Source: Polynucleobacter sp. MWH-Loch1C5 (lineage in GTDB: Bacteria; Pseudomonadota; Gammaproteobacteria; Burkholderiales; Burkholderiaceae). From it: a stretch of 64,000 nt of DNA. The notes under the pieces were generated by a model, which saw nothing but the letters and a program-made list of their open reading frames with translations, was not told where the DNA came from and ran no database searches. The position numbers and the translations under genes are program-made. The first letter of the stretch is position 1. Every line of letters starts with the position of its first letter. This document shows, piece by piece, positions 1 to 10,719 of the stretch. The stretch covers positions 682,001-746,000 of the forward strand of contig NZ_JACVPR010000001.1 in NCBI RefSeq assembly GCF_018881775.1, read 5' to 3'.

Positions 1-155
1 GTAATTAGCCAATGTCTAGCAATCAACTGGCTAGGCAGCTGACCGACATTACGGATGGTGATCGTATAAGCAAAGACAAATTGACGATTATCCGGATTGG
101 ACTCCTGCGCCAAATATTGGACTTTGACCGAAACTTGTAGCTGATGTTGTTCCAT
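1..155 (-). CDS. apaG: ApaG (N-terminal part only)
   Basis: The reverse strand from the ATG at 155 reads 51 codons to the window edge, beginning [20 protein letters not shown] and containing [11 protein letters not shown]. This is the N-terminus of ApaG, a small FN3-like DUF525 protein of uncertain biochemical role (E. coli apaG lies in the apaH/ksgA operon). About 75 residues, including the C-terminal half of the beta sandwich, would lie outside the window. The gene diverges from rpe with 60 bp between the two start codons, and apaG-rpe neighbours are common in Burkholderiales. The start is the only ATG close to the family N-terminus. Confidence 0.85.
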   Translation of the reverse strand, partial: MEQHQLQVSVKVQYLAQESNPDNRQFVFAYTITIRNVGQLPSQLIARHWLI

Positions 156-215
156 GACCGTGATTCTGCGCCAACAAACGCACTACTGCAACCGAACGCG
201 TTATAGAATGACGTT

Positions 216-923
216 ATGGCAAATACAAATACCCCTAAGTACCTGATTGCTCCGTCAATTTTGTCGGCTGATTTCGCCCGTTTAGGCGAAGAAGTCAGCC
301 AAGTACTCGCCTCTGGGGCCGACTGGATCCACTTTGATGTGATGGACAACCACTATGTGCCCAATCTGACGATTGGCCCTTTGGTATGTGAGGCTATCCG
401 CTCTTACGCCGTCAAAGATGGCAAACCCGCCTGTATTGATGTGCATTTAATGGTTGAACCCGTTGATCGCATCGTTCCTGACTTTGCTAAAGCAGGGGCC
501 AATGTCATTAGCTTTCACCCTGAAGCGAGTGCTCATATTGATCGCACCTTGAGTCTCATTCATGACCAAGGCTGCTTGGCGGGTCTGGTGTTTAACCCTG
601 CCACGCCACTGAACTATCTGGAGCACGTCATGGATAAAGTGGACTTAATCCTGCTGATGTCAGTGAACCCTGGCTTTGGCGGTCAATCCTTTATTCCATC
701 GACTTTGCCAAAGCTTGCGCAAGCTCGACAATTGATCGATGCCCATCGTGAAAAAACCGGGCGTCAAATCCGCTTAGAAGTCGATGGCGGAGTCAAAGCT
801 GAGAATATTGCCGAGATTGCTAAAGCAGGGGCAGATACTTTTGTAGCCGGTTCAGCAATTTTTGGTAAACCTGACTACCGCGCGATTATTGAGCAGATGC
901 GTGCAGCACTCAATGCCATTTAA
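216..923 (+). CDS. rpe: Ribulose-phosphate 3-epimerase
   Basis: Interconverts D-ribulose 5-phosphate and D-xylulose 5-phosphate in the pentose phosphate pathway, in the cytoplasm. The 235-residue TIM barrel has the family motifs in order: [10 protein letters not shown] (11-20), HFDVMD with His39 and Asp41, VHLMVEP with His77, [10 protein letters not shown] (148-157) and EVDGG with Asp190. These are the metal and acid/base residues of the family. The start at 216 fits the family N-terminus, but no Shine-Dalgarno sequence precedes it and a -10-like TAGAAT lies 6 nt upstream. trpE follows after only 23 bp, so rpe probably heads the trp transcript. The phosphoglycolate phosphatase gene often found between them in related genomes is absent. 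Confidence 0.96.
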   Translation: MANTNTPKYLIAPSILSADFARLGEEVSQVLASGADWIHFDVMDNHYVPNLTIGPLVCEAIRSYAVKDGKPACIDVHLMVEPVDRIVPDFAKAGANVISFHPEASAHIDRTLSLIHDQGCLAGLVFNPATPLNYLEHVMDKVDLILLMSVNPGFGGQSFIPSTLPKLAQARQLIDAHREKTGRQIRLEVDGGVKAENIAEIAKAGADTFVAGSAIFGKPDYRAIIEQMRAALNAI

Positions 924-946
924 GGCTCACAGATGGAAAGCCTTTA

Positions 947-2464
947 ATGCAACGTCAAGAATTTGAACAATTAGCCAAGCAAGGATACAACCGCATTCCG
1001 CTGGTATCCGAGGCTTTGGCTGATTTAGAAACGCCACTCTCGCTGTATCTCAAACTCACACAAAGTGAAGGTGCGCGCAATACTTTTCTATTAGAGTCTG
1101 TCGTCGGTGGGGAACGTTTTGGGCGTTATTCCATTATTGGTCTACCCGCACAAACGCTACTGCGTGTCACTGGTGGCCCTAAAAATTGTTTAACTGAAGT
1201 CATTTGCAAAGATCAAGTCATCGAGACCGATCGTGGCAACCCACTCGACTTTATTGCGAACTATCACGCACGCTTTAAAGTCGCTCTGAGAAATGACTTG
1301 CCACGTTTTTGTGGTGGTCTCGCGGGTTACTTTGGGTATGACACGATCCGCTATATTGAATCTCGTTTAGCGGAGCATTCCCTACCAGATGAAACTCACT
1401 TACCGGATATTCAGTTAATACTCACTGAAGAGTTGGCGGTGATTGATAACCTCAAAGGACGTTTATATCTCATCGTGTACGCTGACCCTAGTCAAGCAGG
1501 TGCTTATGAAGCAGCGATGGCTAGGCTGGCACAACTGCGCGAGCGTTTACGTGCCCCCGTGCAAGTACCAAATACCGCGGCCTCTCAAAAAACCGAAGCC
1601 GTTCGTAAATTTGCTAAAGACAAGTTTTTAGATGCAGTCAAACGCACGAAGGAATATATCCTCGCAGGTGACTGTATGCAGGTCGTGATTGGTCAGCGGA
1701 TCAGTCAACCCTATCAAGATTCGCCATTAGCGCTCTATCGTGCACTACGCTCCCTCAATCCGTCTCCTTATATGTATTTATATGATTTTGGAGATCATCA
1801 GATTGTGGGTTCATCTCCAGAAATTTTAGTACGCCAAGAAAAACGTTCCGTGGCTGGCGAAGAAAAACGCATCATTACTGTGCGCCCTATCGCTGGCACT
1901 CGCCCACGCGGCCAAACACCTGAGCAAGACGAAGCCCTAGCAACAGAATTACTCGCAGATCCCAAGGAAATTGCTGAGCATGTGATGCTGATTGATTTGG
2001 CACGAAATGATATTGGTCGCATTGCTAAAAATGGTAGCGTCAAAGTGACTGATCGCATGGTGATTGAGAAATACTCTCATGTACAACATATCGTGAGCTC
2101 AGTAGAAGGCGAGCTCGCTGATCAGGTTAACAATATGGATGTCTTGCGCGCGACATTCCCAGCAGGCACCCTGTCCGGCGCCCCCAAAATCAGAGCGATG
2201 GAAATCATCGATGAAATGGAAATTGTGAAGCGCGGCGTCTATGGTGGTGCTGCCGGTTATTTGTCTTTCTCGGGCGATATGGATGTCGCGATTGTGATTC
2301 GTACGGGGGTGATTTGTGATGGCATGGTGCACTCCCAAGCAGGTGCTGGCATCGTCGCTGACTCTGATCCTGAATCTGAATGGCGAGAAACTGAAGCGAA
2401 GGCACGCGCCGTATTACGTGCTGCAGAAATGGTACAAGGAGGTCTAGATGCTCGTCATGATTGA
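947..2464 (+). CDS. trpE: Anthranilate synthase component I
   Basis: Makes anthranilate from chorismate with ammonia supplied by TrpG, the first step of tryptophan synthesis. The 505-residue length is normal. The N-terminal domain has the LLES motif (48-51) that forms the tryptophan feedback site. The C-terminal chorismate-binding domain has [30 protein letters not shown] and the closing [13 protein letters not shown]. It overlaps the downstream trpG start by 17 bp, which implies translational coupling. No leader peptide with tandem Trp codons or attenuator is visible in the 23-bp gap to rpe, so regulation, if any, lies upstream of rpe or at the enzyme. Confidence 0.97.
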   Translation: MQRQEFEQLAKQGYNRIPLVSEALADLETPLSLYLKLTQSEGARNTFLLESVVGGERFGRYSIIGLPAQTLLRVTGGPKNCLTEVICKDQVIETDRGNPLDFIANYHARFKVALRNDLPRFCGGLAGYFGYDTIRYIESRLAEHSLPDETHLPDIQLILTEELAVIDNLKGRLYLIVYADPSQAGAYEAAMARLAQLRERLRAPVQVPNTAASQKTEAVRKFAKDKFLDAVKRTKEYILAGDCMQVVIGQRISQPYQDSPLALYRALRSLNPSPYMYLYDFGDHQIVGSSPEILVRQEKRSVAGEEKRIITVRPIAGTRPRGQTPEQDEALATELLADPKEIAEHVMLIDLARNDIGRIAKNGSVKVTDRMVIEKYSHVQHIVSSVEGELADQVNNMDVLRATFPAGTLSGAPKIRAMEIIDEMEIVKRGVYGGAAGYLSFSGDMDVAIVIRTGVICDGMVHSQAGAGIVADSDPESEWRETEAKARAVLRAAEMVQGGLDARHD

Positions 2465-3017
2465 TAACTATGACTCTTTTACCTATAACCTCGTGCAGTA
2501 TTTCGGTGAATTAGGGGTAGAGGTCAAGGTCTTTCGCAATGACGAGGTGACCCTCTCTGAGATTGAGGCTTTATGCCCCAGCCATATTTGTATTTCACCA
2601 GGCCCTTGTAGTCCTAAAGAAGCTGGTATTTCGGTCGCGACCTTGCAACATTTTGCAGGCAAAGTACCACTACTTGGGGTTTGCTTAGGCCATCAAGCCA
2701 TTGGCGAAGCTTTTGGTGGCAAAGTCATTCGTGCTCAGCGAGTCATGCATGGCAAGACAGATACAGTACACACGACGCAAGTGGGTGTCTTTCGTGATTT
2801 GCCAGAACACTTCACGGTCACTCGTTATCACTCACTCGCGATTGAACGCTCGAGCTTGCCTGATCATTTGGAAATCACGGCTTGGACCGACGATGGTGAG
2901 ATCATGGGTGTACGTCATAAACAATTTGCGATTGAAGGTGTGCAATTTCATCCAGAATCGATTCTGTCTGAGTATGGTCACGAACTACTCAATAACTTTT
3001 TGAAAACAAAAATTTAA
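2448..3017 (+). CDS. trpG: Anthranilate synthase component II (glutamine amidotransferase)
   Basis: Class I glutamine amidotransferase subunit giving ammonia to TrpE. In some bacteria the same protein also serves aminodeoxychorismate synthase. The 189 residues carry the nucleophile in [10 protein letters not shown] (Cys79) and the His168/Glu170 pair in HPES, so the catalytic triad is complete. The N-terminal [15 protein letters not shown] is typical. The ATG at 2448 is preferred over the one at 2457 because AAGGAGG at 2436-2442 is well spaced for it. It lies inside the end of trpE, and trpD follows after 18 bp. Confidence 0.97.
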   Translation: MLVMIDNYDSFTYNLVQYFGELGVEVKVFRNDEVTLSEIEALCPSHICISPGPCSPKEAGISVATLQHFAGKVPLLGVCLGHQAIGEAFGGKVIRAQRVMHGKTDTVHTTQVGVFRDLPEHFTVTRYHSLAIERSSLPDHLEITAWTDDGEIMGVRHKQFAIEGVQFHPESILSEYGHELLNNFLKTKI

Positions 3018-3035
3018 GTCGTCTACGAGGTCTGT

Positions 3036-4067
3036 ATGTCCATCACTGCTCAAGAAGCATTACAACGCTGTTTGGATCATCGTGAAATTTTTCATGATGA
3101 AATGCTCTCCATCATGCGTGCCATCATGAGTGGCGAGCTTTCACCCGTGATGACTGCAGCGATTTTGACAGGCCTTCGTACCAAAAAAGAAACGATTGGT
3201 GAAATCACAGCAGCAGCTACTGTGATGCGCGAATTTGCCACGAAAGTGAATGTGGCTGATGATGCGCACTTCGTTGATATTGTGGGTACTGGCGGTGATG
3301 GTGCGCATACATTTAATATTTCCACAACTGCGATGTTTGTGGCTGCCGCCGCAGGGGCCAAGGTCGCCAAGCACGGCAATCGCAGTGTGAGTAGTAAATC
3401 AGGCGCTGCCGATGCCCTAGAAGCTTTGGGCGTCAATATCACTTTACAAGCACCTCAAGTGGCTCAATCGATTGAGCGTTGTGGCATTGGTTTTATGTTT
3501 GCCCCGAATCATCACCCAGCTATGAAAAACGTGGCGCCTGTTCGCAAAGAGATGGGCGTACGTACGATTTTTAATATTTTAGGACCACTGACTAACCCAG
3601 CAGGTGCCAAACATATGTTGATGGGGGTCTTTCATCCTGATTTAGTCGGTATCCAAGCACGCGCCTTGCAACGCCTTGGCATGAAACATGCTCTTGTGGT
3701 CTATGGCAAAGAAGGTTTAGACGAAATCTCTTTGCAAGGTCCGACCTTGATTGGTGAGTTAGTGAATGACCAAATCAAAGAATATGAAATCACGCCCGAG
3801 CAATTTGGTCTTCAAGCAGTTCCCACAAGCAGCTTCAAAGTAGCAACCCCAGAAGAATCACGTGCAGTGATGCTCTCCGTGCTCGGTGGTCAAAAAGGGG
3901 CGGCCATGGATATCGTCTGCCTCAATGCTGGTGCTGCCCTGTATGCGGCAGATCTAGCAAATAGTATTGGCGATGGTATCGTGATGGCTCAAGAAGCCGT
4001 TCTGAGTGGCAAAGCCAAGGCCAAATTAGATGAATTTGTAGCAGTGACTCAAGCTCTAGGACAATAA
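3036..4067 (+). CDS. trpD: Anthranilate phosphoribosyltransferase
   Basis: Transfers the phosphoribosyl group of PRPP to anthranilate, the second step of tryptophan synthesis. The 343-residue protein has the glycine-rich PRPP loop GTGGDG (84-89), NIST after it, [12 protein letters not shown] near residue 112 and the [23 protein letters not shown] stretch of the family. It sits between trpG and trpC with gaps of 18 and 7 bp and so is in the same operon. Length and motifs are ordinary. Confidence 0.97.
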   Translation: MSITAQEALQRCLDHREIFHDEMLSIMRAIMSGELSPVMTAAILTGLRTKKETIGEITAAATVMREFATKVNVADDAHFVDIVGTGGDGAHTFNISTTAMFVAAAAGAKVAKHGNRSVSSKSGAADALEALGVNITLQAPQVAQSIERCGIGFMFAPNHHPAMKNVAPVRKEMGVRTIFNILGPLTNPAGAKHMLMGVFHPDLVGIQARALQRLGMKHALVVYGKEGLDEISLQGPTLIGELVNDQIKEYEITPEQFGLQAVPTSSFKVATPEESRAVMLSVLGGQKGAAMDIVCLNAGAALYAADLANSIGDGIVMAQEAVLSGKAKAKLDEFVAVTQALGQ

Positions 4068-4074
4068 GCGATCT

Positions 4075-4878
4075 ATGAGCGATATTCTAAAAAAAATCCT
4101 GGCCACCAAATTTGACGAAGTTACTAAAGCTTCACATCAAATCCCAAGTCATGTCATGCGCAGTGATGCAGAAGCTGCTTGCAACGACAGTGCTTTACAA
4201 ACCCGTGGTTTTGCCCGCGCCATCGAAGCAAAAATTGCAGCAGGGCAAGCGGGTGTGATTGCAGAAATCAAAAAGGCAAGTCCGAGTAAAGGAGTTTTGC
4301 GCGAAGACTTCCACCCCAAAGAAATTGCCCAAAGCTATGCCAAGCATGGTGCGGCTTGTTTATCGGTACTCACAGATGTGCAGTACTTCCAGGGGTCAGC
4401 CCAATATCTTCGCGAAGCTCGCCATGCGGTTAGCATTCCGGTCATTCGTAAAGACTTTTTGGTTGATCCTTATCAGGTCTACGAAGCACGTGTGATGGGG
4501 GCTGATGCCATTTTGTTAATTGCGGCGGCTTTGGACGATCAACAGATGCAAGACTTTGAGTCCCTCGCTTTTGAATTAGGCATGGATATCTTGGTGGAAG
4601 TTCATGATGCTTATGAACTCGAGCGCGCCTTAAAACTAAAAACATCACTTCTTGGTATCAATAACCGTAATTTGCGTACTTTTGAAGTCAGCTTACAAAC
4701 TACACTGGATCTCCTGCAAGAGATCCCCGCTAATAAGCGAGTGGTGACTGAAAGCGGCATTTTGAATAAAGCGGATGTAATACTCATGCGTGAGCATCAA
4801 GTAGATGCTTTCTTGGTAGGTGAAGCGTTTATGCGCCAGCCTGACCCCGGTCAAGCTCTCGCTGATTTATTTGAATAA
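4075..4878 (+). CDS. trpC: Indole-3-glycerol-phosphate synthase
   Basis: Closes the ring of carboxyphenylamino-deoxyribulose phosphate to indole-3-glycerol phosphate. This 267-residue protein is monofunctional, without the TrpF domain found fused in enterics. Motifs seen are [42 protein letters not shown] and ESGI, which supply the catalytic lysines, glutamate and phosphate site. It is the last gene of this trp cluster. trpF, trpB and trpA are not in the window; in Burkholderiales they usually form a separate locus. A hairpin follows directly. Confidence 0.97.
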   Translation: MSDILKKILATKFDEVTKASHQIPSHVMRSDAEAACNDSALQTRGFARAIEAKIAAGQAGVIAEIKKASPSKGVLREDFHPKEIAQSYAKHGAACLSVLTDVQYFQGSAQYLREARHAVSIPVIRKDFLVDPYQVYEARVMGADAILLIAAALDDQQMQDFESLAFELGMDILVEVHDAYELERALKLKTSLLGINNRNLRTFEVSLQTTLDLLQEIPANKRVVTESGILNKADVILMREHQVDAFLVGEAFMRQPDPGQALADLFE

Positions 4879-4887
4879 TATTTGTCT

Positions 4888-4913
4888 GATTAGACTGATT
4901 ATTCAGTCTAATC
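4888..4913. terminator. Hairpin between convergent trpC and ung
   Basis: An 11-bp perfect inverted repeat (GATTAGACTGA, loop TTAT, TCAGTCTAATC) fills the 35-bp gap between trpC and ung and abuts the ung stop codon. Neither side has a clear T-run, so it may end transcripts from both directions or protect 3' ends rather than act as a classic intrinsic terminator. Confidence 0.6.
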
Positions 4914-5747
4914 TCACGAGATCCACTGAATCTCTCTTTGTCCATGCGCCTTTAGAAACTGATTAGTTTTTAAAAAGTGCTGGCAGGATTGCTGATCGCC
5001 TGGATATATAAAAGGCTCTTTGGTTTTATAGACACCTAAGCCCGAGGGGTGAGAGGCCGTCAAGATCAATTGGGTGCCTTGACCCGAGATATCCGTCTTT
5101 TGATTGTTTACCTGTGCCCTTGAGTCGCACCCCTTTTGTATTACGGCTTCAATCAGAGGCTTTTTTTGTTGCGCATGGGCTCCCCATAAAAGCCATACCA
5201 AAGTTTGCTGCTGCTTCATATGATGTTGCGCCAATCTCTCTAGCAAATGATCTGTCAAGGCTTGCCAACCCCAATGCGCATGAGATCCTGCTTGATTGAG
5301 CTGAACAGTCAAAGTAGCGTTTAAGAGTAAGACGCCCTGTTTCGCCCAAGCCGTGAGATCGCCATGCTGAAGAGCACCATAAGTATCAATTTGTAATGCT
5401 TTACTGATATTTCTTAAGGAACTCGGAAATGCTCGCCAGCCTGGCTGAATTTCTTTAGGAATCGAAAATGCTAAACCTTGGGCTAGGCCTGGGGTCTGAT
5501 AAGGATCTTGACCCAAGATGACAACACGCGCTTCTTTGACAGAACACAGCTGTAATGCCCGAAAGATATTCTCGGGCGCTGGCGCAATCTCTTGCCCAGC
5601 CCGCTTGGCTGCTAGTAATTGCTGACTAATTTTTTCCAGTAGCCCCTTGCTGATCTGAGGGTCACAGATGGCTTGCCAATCAGAGGGTATTTGCTGCCAT
5701 AGATCGATAGGATCTTGGGCAGCTGCATGATGAAATAGATCCTGCAT
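4914..5747 (-). CDS. ung: Uracil-DNA glycosylase, divergent family 1
   Basis: Removes uracil from DNA at the start of base excision repair. Family 1 features are present: VILGQDPYQ with the catalytic Asp, GLAQGLAFS, GVLLLNATLTV, WLLWGAHAQ and a second active-site motif SHPSGLG with the catalytic His. Two positions usually constant differ: GQDPYH is GQDPYQ here and HPSPLS is HPSGLG. The 277 residues exceed the usual 220-230, with extra sequence at the N-terminus and before and after the HPS motif. trpC-ung convergence is typical of close relatives. Function is likely retained, but the substitutions leave some doubt about efficiency. Confidence 0.88.
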   Translation of the reverse strand: MQDLFHHAAAQDPIDLWQQIPSDWQAICDPQISKGLLEKISQQLLAAKRAGQEIAPAPENIFRALQLCSVKEARVVILGQDPYQTPGLAQGLAFSIPKEIQPGWRAFPSSLRNISKALQIDTYGALQHGDLTAWAKQGVLLLNATLTVQLNQAGSHAHWGWQALTDHLLERLAQHHMKQQQTLVWLLWGAHAQQKKPLIEAVIQKGCDSRAQVNNQKTDISGQGTQLILTASHPSGLGVYKTKEPFIYPGDQQSCQHFLKTNQFLKAHGQREIQWIS

Positions 5748-5766
5748 ACAAAGCTGATTTCAGCGT

Positions 5767-7626
5767 CTACTGCACCGTGATGCAATACTGCGCTGGCAAG
5801 CTTTCTTGAATGCTCAGACCATCCGCCTCTAAGACAAGTTCGAGCAGAGTTTCATGACGATAAGCCTGAATCTGCACATCTTCACCCGTGTTTAAAGCTT
5901 GGCTTGCTGCCACTAAGATTTGATTCAAACGATTAGGGGTCACGCGTTCACGATCGATACTGGCGATGTAGTCACCCGCAGCCAGCCCTGCCTGTTGAGC
6001 CAAGCCTCCATCTAAAACGTGCGTTAACTTGATCCAACCCTGCACTGCTGATGTGCGAATACCCCAGGCCTGTTTGATACGTTCTGCATCTTGGGTATGA
6101 GCATTGGCCAGGTATTGCGCTTGCACTTGTATCTGCTGATTAGCCCGAGGCAACCATCGATCAAGCGGTAAATCTTCACACCCATGAATATATTTGGCTT
6201 CAAATACTCGCCAATCTTCATATATTTTCGGCCCCAATAAAAAGCGTATCGCAGCAGCCACATCATCTTCAGCCAACCCTTCTTCAGTTAACTGATACAT
6301 CTGCCAAAAATGTCGCATGAGTGTATCTAGAGAATGTGCGCCTCGAGTTTTATCGCGGATCAAGAGGTCTAGACCTAAAGCAATCAAAGATCCTTTAGCG
6401 TAATAGCTCACGACCGCATTGGGTGTGTTCTCATCCATCTGGTAATACTTGGTCCATGCATCCCATGAACTTTGCGCCACGGACTGTTTGTGACGACCCG
6501 GTCCGCGCAAGACCATATTCCACGTTTTTTCAATACGCTTTAGGTATTGCTTTAAGTCAATGCGCGCACTGCGTAAGAGGAAAAGATCATCGTAGTAACT
6601 GGTAAAGCCCTCAAAGAGCCAAAGCAATTGCGTGTGATTCGGTTTTTGTAAATCATAGGGTATGAATGCTTTGGGTCTAACTCGTTTAACCATCCACGCA
6701 TGAAAGTATTCATGGCTACAGAGTCCTAAAAAATCTTCATAAGCACTGTGTTTTTTTAAGTCTTGGCCCGGATAGGGTAAATCTTCTCTTTTACACAAGA
6801 GAGCCGTGCTGTTGCGATGCTCCAAACCACCATAACCATCGCCTACAGTATTTACTAAGAAAAAGTATTTCTTAAAAGGGGCGCGTTTCGTTGTTGGTTC
6901 AAAGAATTCAATCTGGGCATTACAAATAGCCTGCAAATCTCGAGCCAGGGCTTTTTCATCAACACGTTTGACTGCGCCTTGTATGACCATCTGATGGGGC
7001 GTACCGTGCGAGGTCCATTTAATTCTCTGGAATTCACCGATGGCGACCGGATGATCAATCAGCTCGTCATAATCTTTCGCTTCGTAATCACCAAAACCAT
7101 GGCTATCAATCTTTTTGGGGCTTAATCCTGTGACCACTTCCCACAACTCATACTGACTATCGTGTAGATAGTTAGCCAAATGGGGTTTTCTGATGGTAAG
7201 ACCCTGCGCAATAGAGTTTGACTCTTGCTTACTGTTAAGCACTCTTAAGCAAAGGCTCGTGGGGTTAAAAAAGGCTCGAGTCTGATCTAAATAAGCGGTT
7301 CTGACTGAGGTATCAAACGCATATACCTGATAAGTCAGCTCTAAATCTGCGGCCATTGATAAATCATTAATTTGCCAGGTATGACTATCGATCGCTTTGA
7401 GTGAACTCTTGCTTTGCTCTGTACTTATTTTTAGATTTTCGAGGTGTTTAGAAAAATCTCGAATCATATAACTGCCCGGTATCCAAGCGGGTAGCTGCAA
7501 GATCAAGCCTGCTTGACCATTGCCTGTTAGTTTTTTGAGTACTGCTTTTTGAATCGTCAGGCTCACATCGAAACGATGGCCATGCATATCATCCAAACGA
7601 ATCGTGTAATGAATAGGGCTCATCAT
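5767..7626 (-). CDS. M61 family metallopeptidase (glycyl aminopeptidase-like) with PDZ domain
   Basis: A zinc peptidase of the M61 family. The 619 residues have an N-terminal beta domain (about 1-200), the signature GGLEH (266-270), the zinc motif HEYFH (305-309) with a third ligand candidate Glu339 in WLFEGFTSYY, a helical region, and a C-terminal PDZ domain (about 515-600, GLAAGDYIASIDRERV). No signal peptide is visible, so it is probably cytoplasmic. It starts 5 bp after dsbC ends, so the two are probably cotranscribed. The physiological substrate is not known; characterised family members favour N-terminal Gly or Ala. Confidence 0.9.
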   Translation of the reverse strand: MMSPIHYTIRLDDMHGHRFDVSLTIQKAVLKKLTGNGQAGLILQLPAWIPGSYMIRDFSKHLENLKISTEQSKSSLKAIDSHTWQINDLSMAADLELTYQVYAFDTSVRTAYLDQTRAFFNPTSLCLRVLNSKQESNSIAQGLTIRKPHLANYLHDSQYELWEVVTGLSPKKIDSHGFGDYEAKDYDELIDHPVAIGEFQRIKWTSHGTPHQMVIQGAVKRVDEKALARDLQAICNAQIEFFEPTTKRAPFKKYFFLVNTVGDGYGGLEHRNSTALLCKREDLPYPGQDLKKHSAYEDFLGLCSHEYFHAWMVKRVRPKAFIPYDLQKPNHTQLLWLFEGFTSYYDDLFLLRSARIDLKQYLKRIEKTWNMVLRGPGRHKQSVAQSSWDAWTKYYQMDENTPNAVVSYYAKGSLIALGLDLLIRDKTRGAHSLDTLMRHFWQMYQLTEEGLAEDDVAAAIRFLLGPKIYEDWRVFEAKYIHGCEDLPLDRWLPRANQQIQVQAQYLANAHTQDAERIKQAWGIRTSAVQGWIKLTHVLDGGLAQQAGLAAGDYIASIDRERVTPNRLNQILVAASQALNTGEDVQIQAYRHETLLELVLEADGLSIQESLPAQYCITVQ

Positions 7627-7631
7627 GCTTC

Positions 7632-8357
7632 CTATTTAAGCTTTTTCTCAATCTGCGCCAAAGGAACCGCTCCGGCAACACGAGAGCCATCGACAAAGAA
7701 CATGGCTGGCGTTCCTGTCACACCTAACTTCTTCGCTAAGGCGGCATTACGATCTAAAGGATTGGCGCAATCGGTCTTGCCAGATGGCGCTACACCACCC
7801 ACCATCCAGTCAGTCCAGACTTTGGCACGGTCACTCGCACACCAAATTTGCTGTGATTTAGTGAGTGAGTCGGCAGATAGCATCGGCACTAAGAAGTTAT
7901 AGATAGTGACGTTGTTTAAATCTTGAAATGATTTTTCTAAGCGCTTGCAAAAACCACAATTAGGGTCTGCAAAAACTGCCATTTGGCGAGCCCCATTGCC
8001 CCGCACAATCTTGATCGCATCATTGAGTGGCAAGTCACTCCACTTAATACGATTAATCTCATTACTTCTTTGCTCAGTGAGGTTGGTGCCACTCTTTAAA
8101 TCGATGAGTTCACCCTGAATGAGATAGCGCCCACTCGCATCAGCGTAAACGATGTCACCACCAATTGCGATCTCATAGAGATCTTTAATGGGGGTTGATT
8201 TAACCCCAGTGACCTTGGCGCGATCACCTAACTGTTTCTGAATTTCATTTTTCACTTTTTGCTCTGCCAGCGTTTGGGCTTGTACCATGCTCCCTGTGAT
8301 GATGAAGCTTGCTAAAGTAGCCAATACCAGCGAATATTTTTTAAATTGAATACCCAT
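7632..8357 (-). CDS. dsbC: Periplasmic disulfide isomerase DsbC
   Basis: A thioredoxin-fold protein that reshuffles wrong disulfides in the periplasm and is kept reduced by DsbD. It has an N-terminal signal peptide (about 1-28, ending MVQAQ), a dimerisation domain (about 30-90), the active site CGFC (134-137, usually CGYC in E. coli DsbC), a second cysteine pair in the WCAS and TDCANP stretches, and the cis-proline motif TGTPAMFF. Length 241 is typical. It lies 12 bp after the FAD hydroxylase gene on the same strand and 5 bp before the M61 peptidase gene. Confidence 0.93.
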   Translation of the reverse strand: MGIQFKKYSLVLATLASFIITGSMVQAQTLAEQKVKNEIQKQLGDRAKVTGVKSTPIKDLYEIAIGGDIVYADASGRYLIQGELIDLKSGTNLTEQRSNEINRIKWSDLPLNDAIKIVRGNGARQMAVFADPNCGFCKRLEKSFQDLNNVTIYNFLVPMLSADSLTKSQQIWCASDRAKVWTDWMVGGVAPSGKTDCANPLDRNAALAKKLGVTGTPAMFFVDGSRVAGAVPLAQIEKKLK

Positions 8358-8369
8358 TTTCAGTCCTTA

Positions 8370-9605
8370 TTAAGCCAGAGCTTTTTGAATTAACTGGCGT
8401 TTTGCAAAATCACTACGATTGAGTAGACGCAAACCCATATTACGTATTCCCTTGAGCACCTCAGAGTCGTGACTGAATAACTTTTGCAGTCGATCAGTCA
8501 CTAATAAGAGCGCATCTGTATCCCCTTGTCTAGAGCGCTCGTAACGTCTTAAGAGTGTTCGATCATCAATACTTCTAAATGATTCTCTTGCTTCGAATAA
8601 TTCACCTAAGCTTGCCACGTCTCTGAGACCGAGGTTTAAACCTTGTCCCGCTAATGGGTGCATAACGTGCGCCGCATCACCTAGCAATATGATGCGCGGC
8701 GTCATATTGCTCTCATCCTGTGAGGCATTTTTTTGAGAAGCGGTGCCTAAAATTTGCTTGGCGCGAATACGTCGTAGAGGGAAAGGTTGTGGGTCTGTCA
8801 CTAGAGTGAGTGTTGGGTAATGCTTACGCACACTCTGCTCACCCGCCATCAGTAAATGCTGAGCTAAGGTCTTGGCATCCATCTTGAGGATCTCTTCTGC
8901 ATGCTCTCTTTGCGCAGACCACACCATTGAGACATAAGAGCCAGCCAGTGGTAGTAATGCCAGAATCTCCCCGCCGGGCAAAAACCATTGATAAGCAGTA
9001 CCGCGATGAGGCTGTTCAATCGCAAAATTGGCAACGACTGCGGTTTGCTCATAGTCATTCGTGAGCGTTTCAATATTCAGACGCTCACGGGTGGGTGAAC
9101 GTGCGCCATCAGCGGCCAACATCAACTTCGCTTGATAAGTACTTTTCTCAGTATGGACCTCAATTGAGTCAGTATGCTGCATGAAATCTTTGACCGTGTC
9201 GGTAATACGTGTGATGCCTTTTTGAAATTGGGTCGCCAGATCTAGTGTTTTTTCGATATGGCTTGATTCCACAATCCAAGCTAATTGGGGCACGGTCGCG
9301 CTGTAGGCTGAAAAATGTAGCTCATCATCAAAACGAGTGCTATCCCCAAAAATACGCATATCCGAGACCACTTGAATACGGGAGTGATCCATAGCATCCC
9401 AAACCTGCAATTTAGCGAGTAAGGCTTGCGAACTAGCCGATAAAGCATAAATACGGCTATCCCAGCGGCCAGATTCATTACAATTGAAGCCGGGATCGAA
9501 ACTGGGTGCAATGTGTAAAACCTGAAGTCCGAGCTGAGCCATGCGCAAAGCTGTGGCTTTGCCGGTAATACCTGCACCGACAACAATAAGATCGTAATTC
9601 ACCAT
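8370..9605 (-). CDS. UbiH/UbiF/VisC-family FAD-dependent hydroxylase
   Basis: A flavoprotein monooxygenase of the ubiquinone ring hydroxylase family, 411 residues. It begins with a Rossmann dinucleotide site [13 protein letters not shown], has the DGARSPTRE motif in the middle, and the FAD ribityl-binding [21 protein letters not shown] near residue 300. The start is set at the ATG at 9605; a longer reading frame continues upstream but would run through the ychF start and has no homologous look. It diverges from ychF with a 19-bp gap. It probably hydroxylates one carbon of the ubiquinone ring; which one cannot be told from sequence. Confidence 0.9.
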   Translation of the reverse strand: MVNYDLIVVGAGITGKATALRMAQLGLQVLHIAPSFDPGFNCNESGRWDSRIYALSASSQALLAKLQVWDAMDHSRIQVVSDMRIFGDSTRFDDELHFSAYSATVPQLAWIVESSHIEKTLDLATQFQKGITRITDTVKDFMQHTDSIEVHTEKSTYQAKLMLAADGARSPTRERLNIETLTNDYEQTAVVANFAIEQPHRGTAYQWFLPGGEILALLPLAGSYVSMVWSAQREHAEEILKMDAKTLAQHLLMAGEQSVRKHYPTLTLVTDPQPFPLRRIRAKQILGTASQKNASQDESNMTPRIILLGDAAHVMHPLAGQGLNLGLRDVASLGELFEARESFRSIDDRTLLRRYERSRQGDTDALLLVTDRLQKLFSHDSEVLKGIRNMGLRLLNRSDFAKRQLIQKALA

Positions 9606-9624
9606 AACTGGAATAATAAACGCT

Positions 9625-10719
9625 ATGTCTTTGAAATGCGGGATCGTCGGACTACCGAATGTGGGTAAATCCACTTTATTTAATGCCTTAACGAAGGCAG
9701 GCATTGCAGCCGAAAACTACCCTTTTTGCACCATTGAGCCCAATGTCGGGGTGGTCGAGGTACCAGATCCACGTTTAGAGAAGTTAGCGGCGATCGTTAA
9801 ACCTGAAAGAATCCTGCCTGCTGTGGTCGAGTTTGTGGATATCGCTGGTTTGGTTGCCGGCGCCTCAAAGGGCGAGGGTTTGGGTAATCAGTTCTTAGCC
9901 AATATCCGTGAAACCGACGCGATTGCCCACGTGGTGCGCTGCTTTGAAGACGGCAATGTGATTCACGTGGCAGGCAAAGTCGATCCTTTAGCCGATATCG
10001 GGGTAATTGATACAGAGTTAGCACTTGCTGACTTAGGCACTGTTGAAAAAGCGCAACAGCGTTACAGCAAAGCCGCCAAATCAGGTAACGACAAAGAAGC
10101 AATCGCGATGGTGGCAGTGCTGCAAAAGGTTTCCGAGCAACTCAATCAAGCAAAACCAGTACGTGGCCTGAATTTATCTGAAGAAGAACAAAAACTACTC
10201 AAGCCTCTCTGTTTGATTACCGCCAAGCCAGTGATGTATGTGGCCAACGTCAAAGAAGATGGCTTTGAAAACAATCCTCATCTAGAAGCGGTCAAAGCTC
10301 ATGCTGCCCATGAAAAATCTCCCGTGGTTGCGGTATGCGCCGCGATTGAAGCAGAGATTGCCGATATGGAAGATGCTGATAAAGCCGAGTTCTTAGCCGA
10401 TATGGGTATGCAAGAGCCGGGGCTTAATCGTGTGATTCGAGCTGGTTTTAGCCTGCTCGGTTTACAAACCTACTTCACCGCAGGTGTTAAAGAAGTACGC
10501 GCTTGGACGATTCGGATTGGTGATACCGCCCCCCAGGCAGCGGGCGTGATTCATACAGACTTTGAACGTGGCTTTATTCGTGCGCAAACCATTGCTTATG
10601 AAGACTACATCACGTATCAAGGCGAAAGCGGTGCTAAAGAAGCGGGCAAGATGCGAGCTGAAGGTAAGGAATACATCGTCAAAGATGGCGATGTGATGAA
10701 TTTCCTCTTTAACGTATAG
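9625..10719 (+). CDS. ychF: Redox-regulated GTPase/ATPase YchF (OLA1 family)
   Basis: An Obg-related P-loop NTPase, usually preferring ATP, that associates with ribosomes and is linked to stress responses. The 364 residues have G1 GLPNVGKST (9-17), the YchF signature [10 protein letters not shown], the G3-like DIAGLV, a coiled-coil middle (about 130-190) and a C-terminal TGS domain (about 280-362). It overlaps the end of the next, convergent small gene by 11 bp. Length and motifs are normal. Confidence 0.96.
   Translation: MSLKCGIVGLPNVGKSTLFNALTKAGIAAENYPFCTIEPNVGVVEVPDPRLEKLAAIVKPERILPAVVEFVDIAGLVAGASKGEGLGNQFLANIRETDAIAHVVRCFEDGNVIHVAGKVDPLADIGVIDTELALADLGTVEKAQQRYSKAAKSGNDKEAIAMVAVLQKVSEQLNQAKPVRGLNLSEEEQKLLKPLCLITAKPVMYVANVKEDGFENNPHLEAVKAHAAHEKSPVVAVCAAIEAEIADMEDADKAEFLADMGMQEPGLNRVIRAGFSLLGLQTYFTAGVKEVRAWTIRIGDTAPQAAGVIHTDFERGFIRAQTIAYEDYITYQGESGAKEAGKMRAEGKEYIVKDGDVMNFLFNV

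Noticed and set aside
942..2470. trp attenuator or leader peptide before trpE
   Set aside because: The rpe-trpE gap is only 23 bp and has no Trp-rich short frame or alternative hairpins.
9606..9704. N-terminal extension of the FAD hydroxylase by 33 codons
   Set aside because: It would cross the ychF start and the extra residues precede the Rossmann motif without family likeness; the ATG at 9605 fits.
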